Shown here: positions 54,359 through 62,574 of the stretch, piece after piece | How positions within the stretch are numbered: the first letter of the stretch is position 1 | How the letters are laid out: each line of letters starts with the position of its first letter | Source of the DNA: Hydrogenophilales bacterium | GTDB lineage: Bacteria > Pseudomonadota > Gammaproteobacteria > Burkholderiales > Thiobacillaceae | NCBI GenBank assembly: GCA_016703155.1 | Contig: JADJCP010000004.1 | Coordinates: 1-64,000, forward strand | Reading direction: 5' to 3' | Length of the DNA stretch: 64,000 nucleotides | The notes under the pieces: generated by a model | Told to the model about the DNA's origin: nothing | The model's input: only the letters and a program-made list of their open reading frames with translations | Database searches by the model: none | Program-made: the position numbers and the translations under genes

Positions 54359-54874
54359 ATGGCATGCATGAGCGTGTACACCATCCGAACCTCCAGACGG
54401 CTGCGTGCCTTCGTCGTCATGCTGCATCTTCTGGCCAGCGTCGCGATTGTGCTCGCCGAATTGCCCTGGCTCTGGAAGAGCGGGTTGTTCGGGCTGGTCC
54501 TGCTTGGTCTTGTCAGCGCCTGGCCGCGCCAAACCGAGCAGAGACTGCGCTGCGGAGAAAAAGGGGACCTACAGATCTGGTGGCGGGGGGCCTGGCAGGA
54601 CACGGAATTGTTTCCGGAGACCGTGGTCCTGCCGGGCTTGGCGGTAATCAGTCTGAGGAACCCGGGCGCTGCTGGAACCCCGCTGAAAAACCTCGTATCG
54701 ATATTCTCGCGAAAACGGCAATGGCTGGGAAACAAGGCACAGGATAGCCACCCGCGCGGGGGTGACGAGGCATTGGCTGTGTCTGGCCGGCGTCATAAGA
54801 TCGTTGTGCTGAGCGATAGCCTCTCCAGGGATGATTTCAGGCGCTTGCGGGTGTGGCTGAAATGGAAAGGCTAG
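54359..54874 (+). CDS. YgfX-like membrane protein
   Basis: 171 residues from the ATG at 54359 (AGG a few bases upstream); 54368 is the alternative. Two hydrophobic helices (about 20-55) are separated by a short turn with ELPWLWKSG, then a cytoplasmic domain (LQIWWRGAWQDTELFPETVVLPGLAVISLR) and the family-typical end LSDSLSRDDFRRLRVWLKW. E. coli YgfX (CptA) is a membrane protein reported to affect MreB and FtsZ; its usual partner gene ygfY/sdhE is not adjacent here. A Lys/Arg/Gly-rich insertion of about 30 residues lies before the C-terminal motif. The family call is moderate. Confidence 0.68.
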   Translation: MACMSVYTIRTSRRLRAFVVMLHLLASVAIVLAELPWLWKSGLFGLVLLGLVSAWPRQTEQRLRCGEKGDLQIWWRGAWQDTELFPETVVLPGLAVISLRNPGAAGTPLKNLVSIFSRKRQWLGNKAQDSHPRGGDEALAVSGRRHKIVVLSDSLSRDDFRRLRVWLKWKG

Positions 54875-54896
54875 GCAAACGATTTATTCGCTCATT

Positions 54897-54979
54897 GTCA
54901 TTGCGAGCGAAGCGCGGCAATCCAGTGCACTATATATATCAACAGCCTAGGGATCGCCACGTCGCTGCGCTCCTCGCGA
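54897..54979 (+). repeat. 83-bp intergenic repeat, copy 1
   Basis: Starts GTCATTGCGAGCGAAGCGCG and ends CGTCGCTGCGCTCCTCGCGA. Nearly identical to the reverse complement of 63449-63530, with differences in the AT-rich centre only. The two ends are roughly complementary to each other, so it can fold. Similar CATTGCGAGC elements occur in many proteobacterial genomes. Here the two inverted copies bracket the 8.5-kb pilin/glycosylation region. Confidence 0.85.
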
Positions 54980-55104
54980 TAACGAATTCTTCAGCGTTAC
55001 GATAGAAGCAGCCGGCATGGCCTATGCTTGATGAATGTCATGCTACCCGGATGTGCAAGTGGCTAGCCTTCAGCTTCCTTTACACATGACTATTCGAGAA
55101 CACC

Positions 55105-56055
55105 ATGATCACCGATCGTATCGACGCCGTTACCCGCATCACACCTGAATTTCAAAGCGCCAGACTGCGCGCCCCGAAGAGCGTGAAAATAGAAATATCG
55201 CCGCGCTGCAATTACAGATGCGGCTTCTGCGCGCTGCGTACCCGGGTGTCGCAACCAAAGTGGGACATCGATTTCGAGTTGTTCAAGCGAATGACACGTG
55301 AAATGCGCGAGGCCGGTGTCGAGGAAATCGGCGTGTTCTACCTCGGCGAGTCCTTCATGAATCCCCGCCTGCTGGTCGATTGCATCGCTTACCTCAAGTC
55401 GGAGATCGGCATGCCCTATGTCTTCCTGACTTCGAATGCCTCCATGGCCTTCCCCGAGGCCGTCGAGGCCTGCATGGCGGCGGGCCTGGATTCGCTCAAG
55501 TGGTCGTGCAATGCCGCCGATGAGGCGCAGTTCGAGAAGATCATGGGTGTCTCCGGCAAACTGTTTTACGAATCGCTGGAAAACATCCGCGAAACCTGGA
55601 CGATCCGTCAGGCCAAAGGCTATAAAACCGGCCTGTATGCCTCTTCGATACAGTATGACGGCGAACAGCAGGGAAAAATGGAAGCGCTGCTGGCTGACAA
55701 GGTTCGCCCCTACGTCGATCAGCATTACTGGCTGCCGCTCTATTCCATGGGCGCCTTCGCCACGCAACGCGAGGAAGAACTCGGCTACCGGCCGACGGCG
55801 GGCAATCAAGGCCGCATCGGTGCCTTGCGCGAGCCCCTGCCGTGCTGGTCGGCGTTTACCGAAGGCCATGTCACGGCGGAAGGCAAACTCTCCGCCTGCT
55901 GCTTCGACGCCACGTCGAAATGGACCATGGGCGACCTCAACACCCAGCACTTCATGGACGCGTGGAACTCCCCCGCGTTTGTCGAACTGCGGGCTGCCCA
56001 TTTACGTAAGGATGTGACGGGAACCGTCTGCGAGTCGTGTATCGCTTACGGCTAG
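55105..56055 (+). CDS. Radical SAM/SPASM-type protein
   Basis: 316 residues. The radical SAM cluster motif CNYRCGFC (Cys35, Cys39, Cys42) follows KIEISPR; GVFYLGESFMNPRLLVDCI and FLTSNASMAFPE match the SAM-binding strand pattern. The C-terminal part holds further cysteines (LPCWSAFTEGHVTAEG, LSACCFD, CESCIAYG) in a shortened SPASM-like arrangement, which would hold an extra Fe-S cluster as in maturases acting on peptides or on sugars. There is no precursor-peptide gene beside it. The substrate is unknown; neighbours further right are glycan-modifying genes. Ends tail-to-tail with the next gene, overlapping by four bases. Confidence 0.85.
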   Translation: MITDRIDAVTRITPEFQSARLRAPKSVKIEISPRCNYRCGFCALRTRVSQPKWDIDFELFKRMTREMREAGVEEIGVFYLGESFMNPRLLVDCIAYLKSEIGMPYVFLTSNASMAFPEAVEACMAAGLDSLKWSCNAADEAQFEKIMGVSGKLFYESLENIRETWTIRQAKGYKTGLYASSIQYDGEQQGKMEALLADKVRPYVDQHYWLPLYSMGAFATQREEELGYRPTAGNQGRIGALREPLPCWSAFTEGHVTAEGKLSACCFDATSKWTMGDLNTQHFMDAWNSPAFVELRAAHLRKDVTGTVCESCIAYG

Positions 56056-56558
56056 GAGGTCGCGTCGGGCGCTTTGGCTTTGGGAAAATCGGCGAACACG
56101 TCGCCGACGATGGCGAATCGCCAGAGGTAGTAGATCATCAGCAGATCCAGTCCCAGGTTGACGATCACGAAGCGCTGACTGTCAGTGAAAGAATAGGCTT
56201 GATACAAGCCCTGACCTTGTTGCCAGAGGAGCAAGGCAAACTGTATGAGCAAGGAAATCGTCAACAACAGGCGACCCCGTTTCCAGACGCCGCGCCAGAA
56301 TACGCCGGATTCCGGCAAGCGCTTCAGCCAGGCGATCAACACGAGCAGGGCGGGCAAGTCGGAAAATACAAACCAAGGCGACTGGAACGCCTGAAGATAG
56401 GTGAAGGATGCCGCCATCTTCGGACTGGGGTTGTAGGCCAGGAAGACGATGAACAAGTGCCGAACAGAGAAAAGCATGGCAAGCACGAGAAGTAGAGGAA
56501 CCTTTAAGCATAAATTGTCAGAATAACAGTGTGCAGGGTAACGCTCTTGGGTGGTCAT
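56052..56558 (-). CDS. DUF2919-like inner-membrane protein
   Basis: 168 residues from the ATG at 56558. Four to five membrane helices. The start pattern CYSDNLCLKVPLLLVLAMLF then SVRHLFIVFLAYNPSP is like the YfeZ/DUF2919 family; the rest includes FSDLPALLVLIAWLKRLPESG and ARG-rich loops. Function unknown. A TATAAT lies just upstream of the start codon on the minus strand (about 56561), too close to be a -10 for this start unless the longer frame from 56597 is not used. The family assignment is from pattern memory only. Confidence 0.6.
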   Translation of the reverse strand: MTTQERYPAHCYSDNLCLKVPLLLVLAMLFSVRHLFIVFLAYNPSPKMAASFTYLQAFQSPWFVFSDLPALLVLIAWLKRLPESGVFWRGVWKRGRLLLTISLLIQFALLLWQQGQGLYQAYSFTDSQRFVIVNLGLDLLMIYYLWRFAIVGDVFADFPKAKAPDATS

Positions 56559-56600
56559 GTATAATACGTTCAAAAAATATATTAGTATTATAGGCACTAT

Positions 56601-56718
56601 CAGGGTGGTGAGAAACTCATTTTCAGAAATTGTAGACGCTAAATATAGCTGATATTATCTCTAATAACGCTATAAGTAGTGCCGCCAAGGTGGGTCAATG
56701 GAGTTTCTCACCACCCTG
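56601..56718. mobile_element. 118-bp MITE-like element
   Basis: Perfect 18-bp terminal inverted repeats, CAGGGTGGTGAGAAACTC at 56601-56618 and its reverse complement at 56701-56718, enclose an 82-bp AT-rich non-coding spacer. CTAT occurs immediately outside both ends (56597-56600 and 56719-56722), consistent with a 4-bp target duplication. No transposase gene with these ends is in the window. I cannot name the parent insertion-sequence family. Confidence 0.75.
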
Positions 56719-56764
56719 CTATGGTGGCTATGGCTATATTTATAAAACAACCCATGAGGTTCGG

Positions 56765-57472
56765 ATGAAGTCATTCAACATATCTCAGAAACTAATGTCC
56801 GATGCCATTTGGACTAGGGTTTTAGATAACGCTGCTTCACGACATAAGGCTCAGGCGCAAGAGTTATTCAGTCAGCTGGGCAAACTGGATGAGTTGCGTG
56901 TGCAGGCTGAATACAATACAGGTTCGATCAGCACAGCAACACAATGGTTGCTATTTGGGTTGATCTATTATTTAGAACCCAAGGTGATCGCCGAAGTTGG
57001 AACATTTATAGGAAAATCAGCCATGGCGATGTCGCTTGCAATGGATTCGGCAAATGTAGATGGCGAGATACATACTTGCGACCTAAGTAACTCGATGGAA
57101 CTACCAATAATTTCTAACAGTACAGTACTGCAATATCGAAACTGCTCATCGCAACAAATGTTTGAGGATATGCTTAATAATGGCTACGAGAGTCAAGTAG
57201 ACATGCTGCATTTGGATGGGCGCCTGCAGGCAGGCGATCTTGATAAGGTTGCTCGTTTATGCAGTGCGAATGCAATAATTGTAATGGATGATTTTGAGGG
57301 CTTGGAAAAGGGTGTTGCGAATGCTATCTCAATGCGGCCGCATGCAAAATTCCAAGGGTATGCGCTAGCTTATCCGCCGAACGAAAATTTACTGATGAGA
57401 TATGAATTGCCAGACAGGTGCACGACAGCTATGCTCTATCCGAATTCTATGCTGCGAATGACTGCACAGTGA
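56765..57472 (+). CDS. Class I SAM-dependent methyltransferase-like protein
   Basis: 235 residues from the ATG at 56765 (GAGG upstream). SAM-binding motif I VIAEVGTFIGKSAMAMSLA, motif II GEIHTCDLSNS, and the acidic VDMLHLDGRL/ANAIIVMDDFEG loops match the Methyltransf_24 type. Base composition is clearly lower in G+C than the core genes to the left and it follows directly on the MITE-like element, so it was probably acquired. Likely modifies a surface sugar or small molecule; the substrate is unknown. Confidence 0.75.
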   Translation: MKSFNISQKLMSDAIWTRVLDNAASRHKAQAQELFSQLGKLDELRVQAEYNTGSISTATQWLLFGLIYYLEPKVIAEVGTFIGKSAMAMSLAMDSANVDGEIHTCDLSNSMELPIISNSTVLQYRNCSSQQMFEDMLNNGYESQVDMLHLDGRLQAGDLDKVARLCSANAIIVMDDFEGLEKGVANAISMRPHAKFQGYALAYPPNENLLMRYELPDRCTTAMLYPNSMLRMTAQ

Positions 57473-57493
57473 GCAAGCCGTGGGTATACTACA

Positions 57494-57661
57494 GGCTGTT
57501 GAAAAACGAAATCTGCTGGGGCTGAATCCAAAAACTTAGGGATGCCGATGCTGAAATTGCCAATAATGTGTGTGCGATTTTGCTCAAACTTTCAGTAATA
57601 ATTGCCATTTGAATGCGGAAAAATTCAGTAAAGTGGAAAAGAAGTTCGTTTTTCAGTGCCC
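57494..57661. mobile_element. Possible second MITE or IS-end remnant, 168 bp
   Basis: The left end GGCTGTTGAAAAACGAA and the right end, read in reverse, GGGCACTGAAAAACGAA share an 11-bp core (TGAAAAACGAA) and start alike. No clear target duplication is visible and the stretch between has no convincing gene. Ends of this kind occur on several transposase families. Weak evidence. Confidence 0.4.
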
Positions 57662-57750
57662 TATTATGCTCGTAAATGAAGACTGGCAATATGTTTATCT
57701 AAAGGCCGGATTCTCCTTGCTATCGTATTAATTGAGTGGGGCGATATTTT

Positions 57751-58398
57751 ATGAAAATAGTACATGGCTGGCATCTTCCAGATTACGACACACATTTCGA
57801 AGCCTATTTCGAAGCCTTGCATCAAGCTGGGAAACCCTGTGAGTACCAGCAGCAGCAACGTGAGGCTGCACTTGCCTTTGTGAAAAAGCAGAGAGTTGCT
57901 GTTGACATTGGCTGCCATGTCGGATTGTGGAGCAGGCCACTAGCTGCTATCTTTCAACAAGTAGTTGGATTTGAACCGCTCGCTTTGTTCCATCAATGCT
58001 ATAAGCTGAATGCGCCTACTGCTAGGCTTGAGCCATACGCATTGGGAGATTCTGATGATGTGGTCGATATTGTGTTGCCAAACAATAACACCGGAATGGC
58101 TCATGTAGTTCCCGATAGTGAGGGATCTGGCTCGTTACGAATGTATAGACTAGATGATTTTCAATTAGTTAATGTTGATCTTATCAAGATTGATTGTGAA
58201 GGTTACGAATACCCCATACTTCTTGGGGCGTCGGATACGATAAACTCAAGTCGCCCTGTCGTGGTTGTAGAACAAAAGCCGCATGCCTACTTCGAGAAAT
58301 ATTGGGGGCAGTACGCCGCAATGGAGTACATGTTGGATGTGCTTAACTACAAGATAGGCAAGAGGGTTATCGACGATTGGGTTCTGGTGCCACAATGA
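57751..58398 (+). CDS. FkbM family methyltransferase
   Basis: 215 residues from the ATG at 57751 (MKIVHGWHLPDYDTHFE). FkbM signature: AVDIGCHVGLWSRPLAAIF (SAM motif I), VVGFEPLALFHQCYKLNA, and LVNVDLIKIDCEGYEYPILLGA. These enzymes methylate sugars or polyketides; beside glycosyltransferases they usually O-methylate surface-glycan residues. Low G+C. The stop overlaps the next gene's start (ATGATG), so the two are co-translated. Confidence 0.88.
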   Translation: MKIVHGWHLPDYDTHFEAYFEALHQAGKPCEYQQQQREAALAFVKKQRVAVDIGCHVGLWSRPLAAIFQQVVGFEPLALFHQCYKLNAPTARLEPYALGDSDDVVDIVLPNNNTGMAHVVPDSEGSGSLRMYRLDDFQLVNVDLIKIDCEGYEYPILLGASDTINSSRPVVVVEQKPHAYFEKYWGQYAAMEYMLDVLNYKIGKRVIDDWVLVPQ

Positions 58399-59063
58399 TG
58401 AACTTTGTTTTTTTGCATGTGGGTGAAGATTCGCGGCCGCAATTGTTGGTGAATTCAATCCGGAGGCATTTCCCAAGTGCATGTATTATTCAATGTACGG
58501 ATCACATAACAAAGGCCATTAGTGGAGTTGATCTAGTAAATAGATACAATGGCGATATTGGCAACTTAATGACTTTCAGGTTGGCCGTTTTTGCCGGTCT
58601 AGAGATTGAGGGCGTGAGTGTTTACCTTGACACAGACATGCTTGTGCTAAGGTCGTTCCAGCCTGCTGATTTATTGGGCAAACACGACATCTTGCTGTGT
58701 GAAAGAGTTTTTTCTCGTGATGCGGCGCTTAATACAAGCTTCAAGGGAATGGATCTGTCTGAATACCAAGATAAATCGCTTGGTGATGTTTACCCTATTT
58801 TGGCTTGTTTCACAATTACTAAGTCAAATGAGTTCTGGAAGGAATGCGCAGCCGAGCTAAAGAGACTGCCAACTAAGTTTCACTATTGGTATGGTGATCA
58901 AGAGGCAATGCGCAATGTGGCGTCTTGTAGAAACTACGACTTAGCTTACGTTCCTGAAAGTATGGTCGCCTGTCTGCCAGAATTTTTGCCATCCTACCCT
59001 CAAGCATTGCTTGCACATTTTAAAGGCCCGTCACGGAAGAATCTGATGATGGAATACGATTGA
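58395..59063 (+). CDS. GT-A type glycosyltransferase
   Basis: 222 residues, start at 58395 (or 58398). The nucleotide-sugar-binding DxD is in VSVYLDTDMLVLRSF, preceded by NLMTFRLAVFAG; PILACFTITKSNEFW, WYGDQEAMR and the C-terminal LLAHFKGPSRK fit the GT8/GT32-like capsule-type fold. Translationally coupled to the FkbM gene, low G+C. Donor and acceptor sugars unknown. Confidence 0.8.
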   Translation: MMNFVFLHVGEDSRPQLLVNSIRRHFPSACIIQCTDHITKAISGVDLVNRYNGDIGNLMTFRLAVFAGLEIEGVSVYLDTDMLVLRSFQPADLLGKHDILLCERVFSRDAALNTSFKGMDLSEYQDKSLGDVYPILACFTITKSNEFWKECAAELKRLPTKFHYWYGDQEAMRNVASCRNYDLAYVPESMVACLPEFLPSYPQALLAHFKGPSRKNLMMEYD

Positions 59064-59396
59064 TAAGGCTCAGTTCGCGTTACTTAGTAACATAGGCTCA
59101 GATATTGAGCCCTATGATCTCCAGACTACCCCTGTATTGACATGGATATGGAGAGCAGGGTGAGACAACCAGAGCAGAAGACGATCAAGTCAATGGTCGA
59201 GAAATTGACCAATCGCCCACGACGGGAGCTGATTGAAGAGGTGTTGGGCAAGGATGCGGCAGGGGACTACATCTGTGTGATTGTAGGGCAGGATCCAAAC
59301 CGCCCTGCCGCATCGCGCGAGCCTGCGGGTCGTGAGGAACGGCAGCGCCAGTGGTTTGCAGCGCATTAAATGCCGCGACTGCGGAAGGACATTGAA
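59064..59396. other. Gap with a doubtful small open frame
   Basis: A 75-codon frame runs from an ATG at 59142 to the TAA at 59367 (charged, Arg/Glu/Pro-rich; KLTNRPRRELIEEVLG, YICVIVGQDPNRPAA). It has no recognised family and no clear SD. Its stop lies 27 bp before the TPR gene start, so it could be a leader gene or chance. Otherwise this gap should hold the promoter of the TPR gene. Confidence 0.35.
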
Positions 59397-61610
59397 ATGC
59401 TACTACACACATTAAAGTCACTTTTCTTCTCTAAAAGAACAGTCGAGCCCGAGGTGCTGACGGCACAAGTTGTAAACTTGTTTAGAGAAAAAAAAATAAT
59501 TGAAGCCGAAATACTCATTCGGCAGAAGCTCAGCGAGGATCCCTATAGCCCTAAGCTAATCTCCTTGATGGGCGAGGTGCAGTATCACATGGGGGAACAG
59601 GAGCAAGCAAGGAATTTATTTCTACAGGCACTTCGCTTGAAACCGGGTTTCGCTGGTGCGCATTATGGGCTTTCTCTGGTTTGTTACGACGCGCGTGACT
59701 ATTTCGAAGCGCTTGGACAGGCGCAATTTGCATGTAATTTGCAGCCACAAGTGGCGCGCTACCTCGCTCAGCTAGGCCGTTGCCAGATTGCCATGCAGAA
59801 TTATAGTGCTGCGCGAGATACATTACGCATAACGGTACTATTGGACCCTGAAAATGTCCCTGCCCTCAATAACTTCGGAATTGCACTTCAGGTCATGGGG
59901 AGCACGAAAGATGCACATTTCTATTTCCGTAGAGCACTGGATCTTGATCCTGAATATGTGCAGGCAATACGAAATTTGGACTTGATCGATAAATTGCCGA
60001 AACTGAATGTCCAATTCGATAATGAAGCAGGCGCTTTGGATGCTCGCGTCGCATATGAAGCCCCCGCCACGACTGCTTCTATTGATGAAGAAATATCCGC
60101 GCTTGAGGAGGTGTTCGCGGAGCACCCCAACGATCTGGAATCGGCTGTTAAGCTGATCGATCTCCACCTCAAGGCTCTGCAACTGGAAAGTGCGCGTGAT
60201 GTCCTAAAAATTGCCTTGGCAAATAATCCGGATGATGTGCGAATTATGGTCAGCAACGCTCGTGTTGCGCACGGATTCGGAAACCTGATTCGTGCCAAAG
60301 ATGCCTATCAAAAGGTGCTTGAGCGTTCACCTGACCATATTGATGCTTTACTGGGGTTGAGTCAGGTCTTGAGAGACATGGGCAAGACTTACGATGCCAT
60401 AGAGCCGGTCAGCAGGGCAGCAGAGTTAGCACCTAGTGCGCACATTCTCCTACAGCTTGCTTATGCCCAATCCAATGGGTGTCTGTATGATGAGGCGCTG
60501 GAGACCTGTGATCGAGTCGAGTGCTTGGAGCCAGGCTTTGCGCCTTTTTTGATTTCTTCGCGAGCGGTTTCTCACGAATATCTCGGTCAATTCGATCAGG
60601 CGCTATATTGGGTTGAGCGTGCCCAAGAATATGCAGTGACTTTGGCCGGTTTTGATGTTTTCAAGGGCTTGATCTATCTGCGGCAGGAAAATTATGTCAA
60701 AGGTTGGGAAGGCTACCGCCGAAGGGCGCTCGCGGATGCCGCGAACCGACGCATGCTTCCTTACCCAGCTTGGAACGGTGAAGACCTTCACGGCAAAACA
60801 GTACTGGTCCTGGCGGAACAGGGGTTGGGCGATCAGATCATGTTTGCGTCGTGCTTGCCTGATTTGATTGCCGTTCAACCAAAGCAAATTCTGCTGGAGG
60901 CTAATAGTCGTGTCGAAAAAACTTTGGCGCGCTCCTTTCCACAGATTCAGGTCATTCCGAGCGGGCAAAGAAATTTTGATTGGCTTCCTCCTGAAATTGA
61001 GCCCGACTATTATCTTCACATCGCTGATTTGCCTTGGGTATTTCGACAAAGCATCAATGATTTTCCCGATCGGGATCATTACCTGGTAGCCGACCCAGAG
61101 CGTGTCAAGTACTGGCGGCAGCGCCTTGGCGTGGGACGACCGTTGATCGGTTTCTCCTGGCGTGGTGGTGTGCAAAAAACGCGTCAGGTTATCCGTACAT
61201 TATCGCTGAATCAGCTATTGCCTCTGCTCTCAGAGAGTCAGGCTCAATTCGTCAACCTGCAATATGGTGATGTTGCCGAGGAACTTAGGGAGTTCACGGA
61301 TGAGCACGGCCTTGATGTTCTCAATTTTCCCGAGGCGATTGCTGATCTGGACGAATTTGCTGCGTTGATCAGCGCGCTGGATCTGGTCATCACCGTTTGC
61401 AACACCACGGTCCACTATTCGGGTGCCTTGGGCAAGACGTGTTGGGTCATGGCGCCGCATGTCCCGGAATGGCGTTATGGTCTGGCCTCGGAGCGTATGC
61501 GCTGGTATCCCTCGGTACGTATTTTTCGGCAACCCAAGACGGGAGATTGGGAGAGTGCGCTTGGTTGCATCCACAGCGAATTTTCGGCTTGGTTGGAAAA
61601 ACAGCGTTGA
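59397..61610 (+). CDS. TPR protein with C-terminal glycosyltransferase-like domain
   Basis: 737 residues from the ATG at 59397, chosen for AAGGA seven bases upstream; an ATG at 59370 in the same frame has none. About ten TPR repeats fill residues 25-400 (AEILIRQKLSEDPYSPKLIS, GEQEQARNLFLQALRLKPG, SARDVLKIALANNPDDV and others). The C-terminal 300 residues resemble GT9/GT41-like glycosyltransferases common behind TPRs: GKTVLVLAEQGLGDQIMFAS, RPLIGFSWRGG, LDLVITVCNTTVHYSGALGK, WYPSVRIFRQP. Such proteins often glycosylate flagellin, pilin or adhesins. It ends 74 bp before pilA, making the pilin a candidate target. Confidence 0.85.
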   Translation: MLLHTLKSLFFSKRTVEPEVLTAQVVNLFREKKIIEAEILIRQKLSEDPYSPKLISLMGEVQYHMGEQEQARNLFLQALRLKPGFAGAHYGLSLVCYDARDYFEALGQAQFACNLQPQVARYLAQLGRCQIAMQNYSAARDTLRITVLLDPENVPALNNFGIALQVMGSTKDAHFYFRRALDLDPEYVQAIRNLDLIDKLPKLNVQFDNEAGALDARVAYEAPATTASIDEEISALEEVFAEHPNDLESAVKLIDLHLKALQLESARDVLKIALANNPDDVRIMVSNARVAHGFGNLIRAKDAYQKVLERSPDHIDALLGLSQVLRDMGKTYDAIEPVSRAAELAPSAHILLQLAYAQSNGCLYDEALETCDRVECLEPGFAPFLISSRAVSHEYLGQFDQALYWVERAQEYAVTLAGFDVFKGLIYLRQENYVKGWEGYRRRALADAANRRMLPYPAWNGEDLHGKTVLVLAEQGLGDQIMFASCLPDLIAVQPKQILLEANSRVEKTLARSFPQIQVIPSGQRNFDWLPPEIEPDYYLHIADLPWVFRQSINDFPDRDHYLVADPERVKYWRQRLGVGRPLIGFSWRGGVQKTRQVIRTLSLNQLLPLLSESQAQFVNLQYGDVAEELREFTDEHGLDVLNFPEAIADLDEFAALISALDLVITVCNTTVHYSGALGKTCWVMAPHVPEWRYGLASERMRWYPSVRIFRQPKTGDWESALGCIHSEFSAWLEKQR

Positions 61611-61611
61611 T

Positions 61612-61627
61612 CGGCATGATGATTGCT
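61612..61627 (+). promoter_or_regulatory. Sigma-54-type promoter of pilA
   Basis: CGGCAT-gatga-TTGCT matches the -24/-12 consensus TGGCAC-N5-TTGCW: the GG and GC doublets have the required ten-base spacing, and TTGCT is perfect. Transcription would start at about 61638, giving a leader of about 45 nt to the pilA ATG. In many proteobacteria pilA depends on RpoN and the PilSR pair. pilSR are not in this window. Confidence 0.7.
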
Positions 61628-61683
61628 TGTGTAAGCGTGGCGCCACACGGCGGCACCAACCAAATCGTTAGAAAGGGGTTTAC

Positions 61684-62091
61684 ATGAAAAAGTCGTTGCA
61701 GAAGGGTTTTACCCTTATTGAGTTGCTGATCGTCGTAGCAATCATCGGCATTCTGGCTGCGGTCGCTATCCCGGCTTACACCGAATATCGCATCAAGGCC
61801 AAGGCTTCGGAAGTTATTTTAGCGGCCTCCTCCCTTCGTACTGCCATTACCGAGCAGGTCCAAAGCGGTGTTCCCTTGGCGTCTATCGATGGCCTGACCG
61901 GCGGTAGCACGCAGTATGTGGATTCAGTATCTGTCGAGAACGGTATCATCTATGTGCAAAGTAAAAATCTTGGCGGCACAGTCGTTTCAGTGATTTTGAC
62001 ACCCAGTCTCGCCGCCGCACCAACTACCAACGTTGTGGCGTGGGATTGCACTATGGCGCCTGCTGATTACGCTCCTGGTACTTGCCGTTGA
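61684..62091 (+). CDS. pilA: Type IVa major pilin PilA
   Basis: 135 residues. A short basic leader MKKSLQKG is cleaved by PilD before Phe; the mature N-terminus FTLIELLIVVAIIGILAAVAIPAY has the Glu5 needed for assembly and forms the hydrophobic core helix. The C-terminal globular part ends with a disulfide loop (WDCTMAPADYAPGTCR). AAAGGGG lies upstream of the ATG. Substrate of DsbA (47.5 kb) and of the pilMNOPQ machine (22-27 kb). Flanked by glycosyltransferases, so it may be glycosylated. Confidence 0.96.
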   Translation: MKKSLQKGFTLIELLIVVAIIGILAAVAIPAYTEYRIKAKASEVILAASSLRTAITEQVQSGVPLASIDGLTGGSTQYVDSVSVENGIIYVQSKNLGGTVVSVILTPSLAAAPTTNVVAWDCTMAPADYAPGTCR

Positions 62092-62116
62092 TTTGTTGAT
62101 CTGAACGATGTAATAC

Positions 62117-62155
62117 CTACGGCCTGACAAAAATTGTCAGGCCGTAGTCTTTTTT
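62117..62155 (+). terminator. Intrinsic terminator after pilA
   Basis: Stem CTACGGCCTGACA / TGTCAGGCCGTAG around a short A/T loop, followed by TCTTTTTT. A 13-bp perfect stem 25 bp past the stop, which makes pilA a single-gene transcript. Confidence 0.9.
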
Positions 62156-62159
62156 GGGC

Positions 62160-62519
62160 ATGTCTATGTCGAAGTTGATTTCATATTTGTTGTCGTCGGC
62201 AGCCGCCGAGTTCGGCGATTCACTCGCCAAGCGCTTGTCGACGCTATATCCCGTGGCGCTGGATAAACCGGGTGCCAAGAAGGTGTCGGCGAACCGCATG
62301 GCGAGCATCTTGGAACGGCTCTATGCCGATGCCCGCTCTTACCGCCATGCGCATCATCTAGGCTACATCGGGCGCGCGCGGATGAGCCATGCCTTCAAGT
62401 GGCGCATGCTCGAAATTGGTTATAGCAAGGAATTCATAGATATGGCAACGGAAGGTTTGGTTGTCTATCTGTACAAGCCAAAAACCGGGACATCGCCAGA
62501 AAAAGCCGCATCGAAGTGA
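62160..62519 (+). CDS. Hypothetical protein downstream of pilA
   Basis: 119 residues from the ATG at 62160 (or the ATG at 62166). The first 20 residues are weakly hydrophobic (SKLISYLLSSAAAEFGDSLA); the rest is helical and basic: RLSTLYPVALDKPGAKKVSANRMASIL, ERLYADARSYRHAHHLGYIG, RARMSHAFKWRMLEIGYSKEF. It overlaps the end of the pilA terminator, so it needs its own start signal or readthrough. I do not recognise a family. Coding character looks genuine (high third-position G+C like core genes). Its position suggests a pilin-related or glycan-related role, which is only inference. Confidence 0.6.
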   Translation: MSMSKLISYLLSSAAAEFGDSLAKRLSTLYPVALDKPGAKKVSANRMASILERLYADARSYRHAHHLGYIGRARMSHAFKWRMLEIGYSKEFIDMATEGLVVYLYKPKTGTSPEKAASK

Positions 62520-62574
62520 TTGTCCGTGTAAGCGGGCCTTCTTTGAGCCGCTTGCCGTGAGTTTGGAGCCAAAC

